From assembly GCA_947497905.1 (NCBI GenBank), contig CANMIH010000002.1, positions 62,001-126,000 of the forward strand: 64,000 nucleotides of DNA, in the 5' to 3' direction. The notes under the pieces are model-generated. The model made no database searches. It worked only from the letters and a program-made list of their open reading frames with translations, and was not told the DNA's origin. Position numbers and translations under genes: made by a program. Origin of the DNA: an uncultured Pelagimonas sp. (lineage in GTDB: Bacteria > Pseudomonadota > Alphaproteobacteria > Rhodobacterales > Rhodobacteraceae). This document shows positions 26,466-34,789 of this stretch, piece by piece; positions within the stretch are counted from its first letter, which is position 1, and the number at the start of each line of letters is the position of its first letter.

Positions 26466-27797
26466 TTAGCGTTTGATGTTGGTGGTTTCCTGCAGCATCT
26501 CGTCGACGGTCTGAATGACCTTGGCGTTCGACGAATAGGCGCGCTGCGTCTGGATCATCGCGGTCAGTTCGCTTGCCACGTCGGTGGTGCTTTCTTCACG
26601 CGCATAGCCAACAACATCCCCTGTCGGGCCGTCACCAGCATCCCAAAGGAACATATTGCCGCTTTCGGGCGATGGCATGTAGATCTGTTTATCCATCGCA
26701 ACCATGCCGTTGGGGTTCGGCACGTCAACCAGAGGCACCTGGAAAATGGTGCGGGTTATACCGGTGTCAAAATAGGCATGCACAAACCCATTTTCGTCCA
26801 CTTCAACCGTGGTCATCGACCCTGCGGCCGAGCCATCTTTAGATACGTTGAGCGGCTGGAATTTATCGCCAACCTGGGTCAGGCCTTCGCTCGAGTTGGG
26901 CGTACCAATTGTGATTTCAATTGGGTCACCTGCGGCTGGATCATCGTTGACACGCACGGTGATCGTGCCGGTCGCCGGGTCATAGGCAGAACCACTTGCA
27001 CCCGCGATCAGGGCAACACTCTGCAGCGTACCACCGTTTGCCGGATCGTCATTAAACGTCACTGTATAACGGCCAATCGGGTTGTTGGCGGCCGATGTGG
27101 TCGAGTCAGAGATCTCCATGGTCCATTCGTTTGACGAACCCGTCGCTGGAACAGTCGGCGTGTAAGTGATTGTCAGATTTTCCGACCGGCCAAGGTTGTC
27201 GATATATTCTACCGGAAGCACCTGTGCTGGGGTGGTTGAGCCTGCATTGGTCGCGTCCGCAGGCAGGTTCACACCCAATGTCACGCGCGTGGTTGGATCA
27301 CTGGTCACCTGGTTGCGGTTGATGCGAACCGGCTCAAGATCTGCCGAAGTGTCGCGGGCGTACGATGGGATCGAGCCATCGGGATTCGCGGGCCACCCCA
27401 TAAGCATCAGACCTGATTCGGACCGCAGATAACCATCCGCATCAATCCGAAACGATCCTGTTGTGGTCAGGAACATCTGCGGATCACCATTGCCCGCTTT
27501 GACTTCGGTCGCCAGAGCGACTGGCAAAAAGCCTTTTCCGCGCACGGCCAAATCCGTGGCGTTGGTGGTGCCGACCAAAGAGCCGCTTTGGTCAACAAGC
27601 CGTTGTGTAGTTGTGCGAACACCACCCGCAGTATAGGTGCCACCGCTGGAGGACATCACCATCGAGGCAAAATCGGTTTCTACCCGTTTATAGCCCTTGG
27701 TGGATGAGTTTGCGATGTTGTCAGAAATGGTTCCCAAGCGGGTGGCGTTGGCCGCAAGGCCAGATACCCCGGCATTAAGGGAGGATGAGATCGTCAT
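26466..27797 (-). CDS. flgE: Flagellar hook protein FlgE
   Basis: Hook subunit of 443 aa. The N terminus SSLNAGVSGLAANATRLGTI and the motif DNIANSSTKGYKRVETDF are diagnostic, as is the C-terminal ELTAMIQTQRAYSSNAKVIQ. The ATG at 27797 has AAAGGCGTGTCC upstream; an earlier in-frame start lacks support. It heads the flgE-flgK-flgL-flgI-motA series and has a CtrA-box-like sequence about 57-71 bp upstream. Confidence 0.96.
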   Translation of the reverse strand: MTISSSLNAGVSGLAANATRLGTISDNIANSSTKGYKRVETDFASMVMSSSGGTYTAGGVRTTTQRLVDQSGSLVGTTNATDLAVRGKGFLPVALATEVKAGNGDPQMFLTTTGSFRIDADGYLRSESGLMLMGWPANPDGSIPSYARDTSADLEPVRINRNQVTSDPTTRVTLGVNLPADATNAGSTTPAQVLPVEYIDNLGRSENLTITYTPTVPATGSSNEWTMEISDSTTSAANNPIGRYTVTFNDDPANGGTLQSVALIAGASGSAYDPATGTITVRVNDDPAAGDPIEITIGTPNSSEGLTQVGDKFQPLNVSKDGSAAGSMTTVEVDENGFVHAYFDTGITRTIFQVPLVDVPNPNGMVAMDKQIYMPSPESGNMFLWDAGDGPTGDVVGYAREESTTDVASELTAMIQTQRAYSSNAKVIQTVDEMLQETTNIKR

Positions 27798-27853
27798 GGA
27801 CACGCCTTTCTGCTGTCTCTTCAAATTCAAGACAACAGATAAGACGGATCAGT

Positions 27854-27869
27854 TTAACGCGGCCCTAAC
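27854..27869. promoter_or_regulatory. CtrA-box-like site upstream of flgE
   Basis: TTAA, seven bases, then CTAAC. This matches the CtrA consensus TTAA-N7-TTAAC at all but one base. CtrA controls flagellar genes in Caulobacter and motility in several Rhodobacterales. The site is about 60 bp upstream of flgE, inside the 95-bp motB-flgE gap. Confidence 0.4.
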
Positions 27870-27892
27870 AGCTAAAATTTGCATCAACTGTT

Positions 27893-28741
27893 TCAACGAT
27901 TTCTAAGAAAAACCACTTCAATTCGGTTGTTTCTCACGTCCATCCTGTTTCTGCGCGCCGGTTCTCGGTCGGCAAAAGCGGTGACTCGGCGAATCCTATT
28001 GGAGGCGAGTCGCTCGGTCATAAGCAGCTCTCGGAAGGCCGCCGCACGTTGCGCTGTAACGCTCCAGGACGGGTTTTCGGCCACCACAATTGGATAGGCA
28101 GATGTATGTGCTTCAATCGCCAAGGGATTCTCGACAACTTCGGCCGCTTGAACCAGAACATGCGCCAGTTCTTTCAACAAAGGCGTCGGATTGGCCCCCT
28201 CATCAAACAAACGGGCTCCGTCTGTTTCAAAGAACTGCACCACCAACCCCTCATCGGTCACTTCGGTGACAATGTGCTTGAGCGCATCATCTGCAACCAT
28301 GCTTTCGCCACCGCGCCCCATCAACATTTCTTCGACGGGCTTAAACTGCTCGTCCTGCGCGGCACCATCTTCTTCACCTTCTTCTCCACTTGAGAAGCGG
28401 GCTTCATCATCATCTTTGCTGGTTGTCGCAGCAGTATACAGGCTGGTCGAGCCCGTCCCTACGCGCGGCAATGTGTTTTGGGCAAATACAGAATCCCCAC
28501 CAAGAGCTCCGTTTCCGCCACCTGACACCCGCGCCATCGCAATGGTCGGCGTAAAGTAATCCGCAATCCCTTTGCGTTGCTTCTCAGTTGTCGCATTCAA
28601 CAGCCACATCAGCATAAAGAAGGCCATCATGGCCGTCACAAAGTCAGCGTAGGCAACTTTCCAGGCACCACCATGATGCCCGTCGCCACCGACGACCTTC
28701 TTACGCTTGATGATGACCGGCGCCATATTGTCGCCACTCAT
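27893..28741 (-). CDS. motB: Flagellar motor stator protein MotB
   Basis: Stator subunit anchored to peptidoglycan. The 282-aa product has one membrane helix preceded by the conserved AYADFVTAMMAFFMLMWLLN, with the proton-binding Asp in ADF. An acidic Ser/Glu-rich linker follows, then an OmpA-like peptidoglycan-binding domain (VVQFFETDGARLF, then SVTAQRAAAFRELL and RNNRIEVVFLR). It is transcribed leftward ahead of flgE and is physically separate from motA. Confidence 0.95.
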   Translation of the reverse strand: MSGDNMAPVIIKRKKVVGGDGHHGGAWKVAYADFVTAMMAFFMLMWLLNATTEKQRKGIADYFTPTIAMARVSGGGNGALGGDSVFAQNTLPRVGTGSTSLYTAATTSKDDDEARFSSGEEGEEDGAAQDEQFKPVEEMLMGRGGESMVADDALKHIVTEVTDEGLVVQFFETDGARLFDEGANPTPLLKELAHVLVQAAEVVENPLAIEAHTSAYPIVVAENPSWSVTAQRAAAFRELLMTERLASNRIRRVTAFADREPARRNRMDVRNNRIEVVFLRNR

Positions 28742-29002
28742 CTCACCACCTCATTTTCCCACTGACTTCAGGTGTAAGACCGGCCCATTACCAGCCGCTT
28801 AACAATTAAAAATGTTCGGTTAATTGCCAAATGCCCACAGTCTGAACTCAATTCCCATAATCCACGGATCTGATTCTTTAGTCGGCGACAGTTGACGGAG
28901 CGTGTTTCCCGCCATATCGATTTATTACTATTTGAGTTCACGTTTATCAGTATCGCGAGACAGTCACCTGTTTCGCCATCCGATTCTGCCGTCGGGGGAT
29001 GT
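28742..29002. promoter_or_regulatory. Divergent intergenic region between motB and export lipoprotein gene
   Basis: About 260 bp, AT-rich between 28790 and 28870, that must hold promoters for motB leftward and the export gene rightward. TTAA motifs at about 28799, 28806 and 28820 do not have the N7 spacing of a CtrA box. No other recognised element is seen. Confidence 0.4.
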
Positions 29003-30121
29003 TTGACATTGCGATTTAGAAATCTTGTTGCCAGCGCAGCAATACTGCTGGCTGCCGCCTGTAGTCTGCCCCGAGGGGCCGCGCTCCACTCAGAAATTCT
29101 CAAAGAACACGCGACCGAAACGCCAAGCTTTCAGGTGGTCATGGTCTCGCGCAATAACACCGCTGACATCGCCAGATGGCCACAAACCGGATGGCACGGG
29201 CATTATCATTGGCCATCCACCGCTCGTGGAGCCAACTCGCTGGCCATTCGGGCCGGAGATACCCTCGACGTGACAATTTGGGACAGTCAGGAGAACTCGC
29301 TTCTCACCAATCCCGGGGAACGCTTTACCAAACTTGAGAACATCACCGTCGACGGCAGTGGCGCAATCTTTCTGCCCTATATCGACAAGGTGCATATTCG
29401 TGGGCTGACAACCGCAAGCGCACGTGCGCACATTCAATCTCAGCTGGAACAGATTGTGCCTTCTGCTCAGGTGCAACTCAGCCATCAACAGGGCCGCAAT
29501 CAATCGGTCGATGTGGTTGGTGGCGTTGCCAAGCCCGGCGCCTATCCCATGCCAGACCGCAACTATCATGTATTGAGCGCGATTGCCGATGCGGGTGGCA
29601 TCCCCCCTGCCCTGCGCAATCCAACGGTTCGCCTGCTGCGTGGCTCCAAGACCTATGAAATCTCTGCTGACACCCTGTTTGAAAGTGGCTCAAAAAATGC
29701 ACTTCTCTACGCAAAGGACACTTTGATCGTCGAGGAAGACAACCGTAGTTTCGTGGCCTTCGGAGCGTCTGGCAAAGAAGACCTGATCTATTTCCCTAAA
29801 GATGAACTCACTGCGTTAGAGGCATTATCCCTGATGGGGGGGCTGTCCGACACCCGCGCAGATCCCAAAGGCGTATTGGTTTTGCGCGAATACAAAAGCA
29901 ATCAACTTGGGATAGGCAAACCCGGTCCTCGTCAAAATCAGGTTGTGTTCAACTTTGATCTGACAAGCGCCGATGGGCTTTTTGCCGCACGCCAGTTTGC
30001 CATTTATCCGCAGGACACCGTCCTCGCCACCGAATCCCCCGTCACATCGGCCCGCACGATCCTCGGCCTATTTGGCGCGGTCTTAGGGCTTGGAACACAG
30101 GCTGGAAACCTCGGTAATTGA
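29003..30121 (+). CDS. Outer-membrane polysaccharide export lipoprotein (Wza/Poly_export type)
   Basis: Member of the polysaccharide export (Wza-like) family, which forms outer-membrane channels for capsule or exopolysaccharide. The 372-aa product has a lipoprotein signal with lipobox (SAAILLAAAC), a Poly_export domain (LAIRAGDTLDVTIWDSQENS, then ITVDGSGAIFLPYIDKVHIR) and an SLBB domain (VDVVGGVAKPGAYPM, VLSAIADAGGI). No ATG fits. TTG at 29003 follows GGGGGAT and puts the signal peptide at the N terminus. Another TTG at 28892 would add a non-conserved leader. No glycosyltransferase or Wzc-like gene lies nearby, so it is an orphan of its pathway here. Confidence 0.85.
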   Translation: MTLRFRNLVASAAILLAAACSLPRGAALHSEILKEHATETPSFQVVMVSRNNTADIARWPQTGWHGHYHWPSTARGANSLAIRAGDTLDVTIWDSQENSLLTNPGERFTKLENITVDGSGAIFLPYIDKVHIRGLTTASARAHIQSQLEQIVPSAQVQLSHQQGRNQSVDVVGGVAKPGAYPMPDRNYHVLSAIADAGGIPPALRNPTVRLLRGSKTYEISADTLFESGSKNALLYAKDTLIVEEDNRSFVAFGASGKEDLIYFPKDELTALEALSLMGGLSDTRADPKGVLVLREYKSNQLGIGKPGPRQNQVVFNFDLTSADGLFAARQFAIYPQDTVLATESPVTSARTILGLFGAVLGLGTQAGNLGN

Positions 30122-30126
30122 CCATG

Positions 30127-30158
30127 AAAAAAGCGCTGGAGAACCTCCAGCGCTTTTT
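30127..30158. terminator. Bidirectional terminator between export gene and cytochrome c550
   Basis: AGCGCTGGAG, loop AAC and CTCCAGCGCT flanked by A-run and T-run, between convergent genes. Confidence 0.92.
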
Positions 30159-30181
30159 GTAACCACGAGTGTCGCGAAAAA

Positions 30182-30655
30182 TTACTCGCTGACGGCCTCT
30201 GCAGCTGGTTCTTCCGCCGCAGGTTCCTCTGCTTCAGGTGCTGGGGACAGCGAGGCCAGGTAGGCGTAAACATCCTCGCCACCTTTTTTCAGGCGGAACG
30301 ACATTTTCGATTTTGCTTTTTTGCTGTCCAGGAACTCCTGAAGGAATTTCTTGGGGTCTTTCACATAGGCCGCAAAGGTTTCTTCAGTCCAGACAAGCCC
30401 AGCTTCACCCGCCGCAACCATGTCCTTACCATATTTGAAACCTTCGACAGCACCAGCCTGCTGACCAACAATCCCAAACAGGTTCGGGCCGGTTTTGCCG
30501 CCTTTGACAATGTTGTTGCCGTCAGCGTCTTGGATCATGTGGCAAGATTTGCATTTCTTGAATGCCTTCTCACCGGCCGCTGCGTCACCGCCTTCAGCAA
30601 ATGCGCCAGTGGCAAGAGTTGTGGCTGCCAGCGCCATTGCGAGCTTCAGTTTCAT
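30182..30655 (-). CDS. cycA: Cytochrome c550 (class I c-type cytochrome)
   Basis: Soluble periplasmic electron carrier between the bc1 complex and terminal oxidases or other acceptors. The 157-aa product has a signal peptide (MKLKLAMALAATTLATGAFA), the haem site CKSCH (Cys35, Cys38, His39) and a later KSKMSFRLKKG with the likely axial Met. The sequence HMIQDADGNNIVKGGKTGPN and the acidic C-terminal tail (EEPAAEEPAAEAVSE) closely resemble Paracoccus cytochrome c550. It lies alone and is divergent from idi. Confidence 0.92.
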   Translation of the reverse strand: MKLKLAMALAATTLATGAFAEGGDAAAGEKAFKKCKSCHMIQDADGNNIVKGGKTGPNLFGIVGQQAGAVEGFKYGKDMVAAGEAGLVWTEETFAAYVKDPKKFLQEFLDSKKAKSKMSFRLKKGGEDVYAYLASLSPAPEAEEPAAEEPAAEAVSE

Positions 30656-30773
30656 GGTGGTTCTCCAAATTGAGCGTCTCCCACATGAAAATAGCAAGTC
30701 TGATGAGGCTTTGTATGCGACGTTCCGCCCGGGGGTGCTTGACCCCTGCCAAACCGAGCGGCAAACAGCCTAT

Positions 30774-31298
30774 ATGACTGACGCACAGACACTGATCCCG
30801 ACTTGGGTTGAGGGGGCGCTTACGCCCTATGACAAACTTCAGGCACATCTGCAGGGCCTGCGCCACAAAGCCGTTTCGGTCTTTGTCATGCAAGGGGATA
30901 AAACGCTGATCCAACAGCGCGCTTTAGAGAAATACCACACGCCGGGGCTCTGGGCGAACACCTGTTGTACTCACCCGATTTGGGAGGAATCTCCTCAGGA
31001 CTGCGCCGTGCGTCGACTTGAACAGGAACTGGGGATCCAAGGTTTGCACCCAGAGTTTCGCGATCAAGTTGAATACCGCGCACCCGTGGGAGGCGAGATG
31101 ATCGAACATGAAGTTGTCGATATTTTTGTCGCCCAGGCGCCGTTTGATCTGAGCGTCACACCTAATCCTGCCGAGGTCATGAACTACGACTGGATCACGC
31201 TTTCCGATCTCGCCCAACGAATCGAGGCACAGCCAGAGGCCTTCACCCCCTGGCTCAAGATTTATCTGTCAGAACACGCGTCTCGGATCTTTACCTGA
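30774..31298 (+). CDS. idi: Isopentenyl-diphosphate delta-isomerase, type 1
   Basis: Interconverts isopentenyl and dimethylallyl diphosphate in isoprenoid synthesis. The 174-aa product is a Nudix-fold type 1 enzyme with the catalytic NTCCTHP motif (Cys about 64-65), the preceding YHTPGLWA and the Nudix-like CAVRRLEQELGI. The ATG at 30774 is chosen because the typical N terminus begins shortly before VEGALTPYDKLQAHLQG. It overlaps the convergent Smr gene by 8 bp. Confidence 0.94.
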   Translation: MTDAQTLIPTWVEGALTPYDKLQAHLQGLRHKAVSVFVMQGDKTLIQQRALEKYHTPGLWANTCCTHPIWEESPQDCAVRRLEQELGIQGLHPEFRDQVEYRAPVGGEMIEHEVVDIFVAQAPFDLSVTPNPAEVMNYDWITLSDLAQRIEAQPEAFTPWLKIYLSEHASRIFT

Positions 31299-31884
31299 TC
31301 CGCTTGAGATACACGTAATAGGCCCCTGCCCCGCCATGGCGACGATGCGCCTCACTCACCTGCAGGATCAACGGTGCCAGCGGCGCCATCCGCAACCACA
31401 TAGGGGTCTGGGTTTTCAAAACACCACGCCGCTGTGGCATCGGATCATAGGGGTCTTCGCGACTGCCTTTGCCTGTGATGACAAGAACAAGTCGGAATCC
31501 ACGGGTGTGTGATTCGATGATAAACCGGGTCAGCGCCGGGTGCGCCTGATCCAAGGTCATACCATGCAGGTCGATCCGAGCCTCAGGCACCAATTTCCCG
31601 CGCTTCAACCGGCCAAAGGCCTTGTTGTCCATCTTAACCGGCGCGGCTTTGACACGCTCCGACGTGGTTTTCGGGAAATAATGGGTCTCAGTTTTGACCG
31701 ACCGTTTGTCCCCAAGTTTGAACGCAGGGATCGGTGCCGGGCGCACCGGTTCAGGCTTTGGATCGAAAACAGGTTTTGTCGTATCGGCCGCAATCGGGGC
31801 CGCACGCTTTGGCAGGGGATCTGCACTGCGCGCCACTTGTTGCCAAAGCTCAAGTTCCTCGGGCCGCAGGCGCCGCTTGCTCAT
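31291..31884 (-). CDS. Smr-domain protein
   Basis: A 197-aa protein with a C-terminal Smr (small MutS-related) domain, a possible nicking endonuclease or RNA-binding module. The signature is ARIDLHGMTLDQAHPALTRF, then LVLVITGKGSR. The N-terminal half is basic and Pro-rich without a known domain. It overlaps mltA by 4 bp (ATGA) and follows the Tim44-domain gene and mltA in one leftward operon. The Tim44-mltA-Smr arrangement recurs in alphaproteobacteria near secB. Confidence 0.9.
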   Translation of the reverse strand: MSKRRLRPEELELWQQVARSADPLPKRAAPIAADTTKPVFDPKPEPVRPAPIPAFKLGDKRSVKTETHYFPKTTSERVKAAPVKMDNKAFGRLKRGKLVPEARIDLHGMTLDQAHPALTRFIIESHTRGFRLVLVITGKGSREDPYDPMPQRRGVLKTQTPMWLRMAPLAPLILQVSEAHRRHGGAGAYYVYLKRIR

Positions 31885-32927
31885 AGCGCACTATCCGGCA
31901 AAAGCGCATAGGCCCGCTGTATTGGCATCAAGACAACCATTCGACCCGGATCTTTCATACGCCCTGCAACCTTGCCTGCTTCGTCCCCGGTGCCAATAAA
32001 GACATCGGCACGCTGAGCGCCTTTAATCGCAGATCCAACATCTTGTGCAATCATCAATCGACGCAGGGGATCTTTGCCATCTTTCTCAAGCCAAACAGGT
32101 GCACCAAGCGGCGTAAATTTCGGATCCACGGCAACGGTACGCATTGTGGTGATCGACCGGTTCATCGCACCAATCGGCCCTTTGTCCGCGGGCACCTCGC
32201 TCACTTCGCGAAAGAATACATAGGAGTTATTGTGGAACAACAGTTCCCGACCGGCCTCGGGATTGCGGTTGACCCAATTCTTGATCACCGGCGCAGACAC
32301 CTGATGCACATTGTAAACACCGCGCCGAACAAGTTCTTGCCCGATAGAGCGATAATTGTGGCCATTGGCTCCGGCGTACCCCACGCGAATACCACCGCCA
32401 TTGGGATAACGAATGCGCCCAGATCCTTGAATCTGTAAGAAGAACAGTTCAACAGGGTCATCCACCCAGGCGATTTCCAGCCCCCGACCTTCCATCACCC
32501 CCGAGGTCAAAATCTCACGGCGGGTCAACCAGGGCTGCGACCTGCGGGCTTCCCGCGGCATGGCATAGACCGGATAGCGATATCGTGTTGTTCGTACCGG
32601 CGATCCATCAAGCTCGGGTTCAAAATACCCGGTGAACATCGCATCATTGCCGTCTTCAATCAGAACCGGACGGAACAGCAGTTCAAAGAACTGCCGCGCA
32701 TCGCCTAGGTCTGTATCCTCAGCGGCGGCACAAAGTGTGCGCCAATCGGCATCCTTGAACAAAGAGCAGGTATTGCGAAATACAGAGAGGGCAGAGGCGT
32801 GATCATCCTCTGCCCAACCTTCTAAATCTTCAAAACCAAGAATCGCATAGCTTGGCTCATCCGAGGCGGATGCGTGTCCCGTCATGGCAAATATCGCTAA
32901 GCTGATGGCGACCCAAAGTGGCTTCAT
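31881..32927 (-). CDS. mltA: Membrane-bound lytic murein transglycosylase A
   Basis: Cleaves peptidoglycan glycan strands to 1,6-anhydro muropeptides. The 348-aa product has a signal peptide (MKPLWVAISLAIFAMTGHAS), the MltA-domain sequences FTGYFEPELDGSPVRTTRYR and FLQIQGSGRIRYPNGG, and the C-terminal 3D domain with LMIAQDVGSAIKGAQRADVF, which holds the catalytic Asp. No lipobox Cys is seen at the signal end, so it may be periplasmic and not lipid-anchored. It overlaps its neighbours on both sides by 4 bp. Confidence 0.95.
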   Translation of the reverse strand: MKPLWVAISLAIFAMTGHASASDEPSYAILGFEDLEGWAEDDHASALSVFRNTCSLFKDADWRTLCAAAEDTDLGDARQFFELLFRPVLIEDGNDAMFTGYFEPELDGSPVRTTRYRYPVYAMPREARRSQPWLTRREILTSGVMEGRGLEIAWVDDPVELFFLQIQGSGRIRYPNGGGIRVGYAGANGHNYRSIGQELVRRGVYNVHQVSAPVIKNWVNRNPEAGRELLFHNNSYVFFREVSEVPADKGPIGAMNRSITTMRTVAVDPKFTPLGAPVWLEKDGKDPLRRLMIAQDVGSAIKGAQRADVFIGTGDEAGKVAGRMKDPGRMVVLMPIQRAYALLPDSAL

Positions 32928-33577
32928 TCTTCCGTTGCAACAAGATGCCAGTTCGGATCCGACGCGCCCATGTTGCGGGCAAAGGTCCAGATGTCTTTTT
33001 GCTTTTTCACGGCAGTGGCCGATCCTTCGATAACCTGACCTGTGGCGTCTTTCACGACCGATGTCAGTTCAGCAACATAGCGCACGGTCACTTCGCCCAC
33101 GCCAGAGGCCTCATCAAAGGTGGCGTCATGCAAAGCAAGTTCACGGATGCCAATGAACTCGGCCTCAATCACCAGACCTTTGTCTTTGCGGTCGGCAACA
33201 ACCTCGGCAAAGGTTTCATAGACATCATCCGCTAGAAACGGCTTCAGATCTTCAACTTCACCCCGTTCAAATCCCATCAGGATCATTTCATAGGCGCCGC
33301 GCGCGCCGCCCAGAAATTCGCCCACCGAGAACGACGGTTCCGCTTTTTTCATTTTGGTCAACGCAGCCGCCGCTGCACTGTCTTCTGCGACATGGTCGAT
33401 AATGTCGTGATCGGGTCCACCTTCAATGACCTCAAATTCGCGACGCGGCTCGCGGGAGGATTGCGGGGCAGGGGCATTTTCAAAGCCTTCACGGGTGCCA
33501 AGCACACTCCGCAACCGCAAAATCAGAAACACAGCGATACCGGCAAGGATCACAAGCGACAGGAACGGCGAATTCAT
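32924..33577 (-). CDS. Tim44-domain protein
   Basis: A 217-aa protein with an N-terminal membrane helix (FLSLVILAGIAVFLILRLRS) and a C-terminal Tim44-like domain (SFSVGEFLGGARGAYEMILM, then FEVIADRKDKG-type sequence and VKKQKDIWTFARNMGASDPN). Bacterial relatives in alphaproteobacteria (TimA) are inner-membrane proteins related to the mitochondrial import motor anchor. The ATG at 33577 has GAGGTGCCA upstream. It is the first gene of the Tim44-mltA-Smr operon, divergent from fxsA. Confidence 0.9.
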   Translation of the reverse strand: MNSPFLSLVILAGIAVFLILRLRSVLGTREGFENAPAPQSSREPRREFEVIEGGPDHDIIDHVAEDSAAAAALTKMKKAEPSFSVGEFLGGARGAYEMILMGFERGEVEDLKPFLADDVYETFAEVVADRKDKGLVIEAEFIGIRELALHDATFDEASGVGEVTVRYVAELTSVVKDATGQVIEGSATAVKKQKDIWTFARNMGASDPNWHLVATEE

Positions 33578-33681
33578 TGGCACCTCATTTGGGGCGAACA
33601 TGGAATTTTCTTATCTCCCTCCTTATGTAGGTGAGGCAAGCAGGTGTGTCCACCTGACCTACCCGAAAGGAAACCTTCGCA

Positions 33682-34185
33682 ATGTGGCTGTTTTTCGCTT
33701 TTCTCGCGGTTCCGCTGATCGAAATCGCACTGTTTATTCAGGTTGGCGGTTTGATCGGGCTGTGGCCAACCCTTGCGATTGTGATCCTCACCGCCATTTT
33801 GGGCACAGCTTTGGTGCGCAATCAGGGGCGACTTGCGATGAACAACCTGCGCAACAGCTTTTCTCGTCTGGAAGATCCAAGTGAACCACTGGCCCATGGC
33901 GCGATGATCTTGGTGTCAGGTGCTTTGTTGCTGACACCTGGCTTTTTCACCGACGCTGTTGGATTTGCATTGCTGGCCCCACCGGTCCGGGTTGCTGTGT
34001 TTCGCTGGCTGAAAGCGCGGGTGAAGGTTGCGAAATTTGAAATGGGCGCGCGCCCCGGTGCGCAGCCGCATCATCCGCATGCGCCGCAGCGTCCAGCCTC
34101 AAAAGACGTTATTGATGGAGAATTCACAGAAGTTCCCAACGACAAACAGCCAAATCACCCAGGGTCGGGCTGGACCAGGCATTGA
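33682..34185 (+). CDS. fxsA: FxsA-family membrane protein
   Basis: A 167-aa inner-membrane protein of the FxsA family, known in E. coli for suppressing phage T7 exclusion when overexpressed; its normal role is unclear. Membrane segments are FFAFLAVPLIEIALFIQVGG, WPTLAIVILTAILGTALV and MILVSGALLLTPGFFTDAVG. The C terminus is hydrophilic and His/Pro-rich. Position next to secB is common in alphaproteobacteria. Confidence 0.92.
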   Translation: MWLFFAFLAVPLIEIALFIQVGGLIGLWPTLAIVILTAILGTALVRNQGRLAMNNLRNSFSRLEDPSEPLAHGAMILVSGALLLTPGFFTDAVGFALLAPPVRVAVFRWLKARVKVAKFEMGARPGAQPHHPHAPQRPASKDVIDGEFTEVPNDKQPNHPGSGWTRH

Positions 34186-34239
34186 GACCTGGCGTTAGCG
34201 CTGATATGCCTTGTCCGAAATTAATTTCGGAGACATCCA

Positions 34240-34737
34240 ATGGCAGAGACCAACGGCGCCGCCGAGGCACCCCAAGCTCCTAAAATGAACGTTCTTGCAC
34301 AGTTCATTCGCGACCTTTCCTTTGAGAACATTCTGGCACAAAAAGGTGTGTCGGGCGAAGTTCAGCCCGACGTACAGGTTCAGGTGAACCTCGACGCCAA
34401 AAAGCGTTCGGCAGAGAACCAGTTTGAAGTTGTGATGAAGCTGAAGGTGGATTCAAAATCCAAAGCCAACAATGAACATCTGTTCCTGCTCGAGTTGGAT
34501 TATGCCGGTGTGTTCCACATCGAGAACGTGCCAGAAGATCAGATGCACCCGTTCCTCCTGATCGAATGCCCGCGCATGCTGTTCCCGTTTGTGCGTCGCA
34601 TTGTCTCGGATGTCACCCGTGACGGTGGCTTCCCGCCGCTGAACCTCGAGACCATCGACTTCCTTGCGCTGTATCGCAACGAACTTCAGCGCCGCGCCGC
34701 TGCAGAAGCAGAGCAAGCGCCACAGGGCACTGCATAA
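34240..34737 (+). CDS. secB: Protein-export chaperone SecB
   Basis: Tetrameric cytoplasmic chaperone that keeps preproteins unfolded and hands them to SecA. The 165-aa product has the family core FIRDLSFENILAQKG, FLLELDYAGVFHIENVPEDQ and LLIECPRMLFPFVRRIVSDV. GGAGACATCC precedes the ATG. It ends at a strong terminator facing dnaQ. Confidence 0.96.
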   Translation: MAETNGAAEAPQAPKMNVLAQFIRDLSFENILAQKGVSGEVQPDVQVQVNLDAKKRSAENQFEVVMKLKVDSKSKANNEHLFLLELDYAGVFHIENVPEDQMHPFLLIECPRMLFPFVRRIVSDVTRDGGFPPLNLETIDFLALYRNELQRRAAAEAEQAPQGTA

Positions 34738-34742
34738 AACAA

Positions 34743-34769
34743 AAAAACCCCGGGCCAGTCCCGGGGTTT
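34743..34769. terminator. Bidirectional terminator between secB and dnaQ
   Basis: AAAACCCCGGG, loop CCAGT and CCCGGGGTTTT form an 11-bp stem with T-runs on both strands between convergent genes. Confidence 0.93.
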
Positions 34770-34789
34770 TCTTTTGCGTGTTGATGACA

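Noticed and set aside
28799-28824. Cluster of TTAA motifs in the motB-export gene gap as CtrA box
   Set aside because: Spacings are 3 and 10 bases, not 7.
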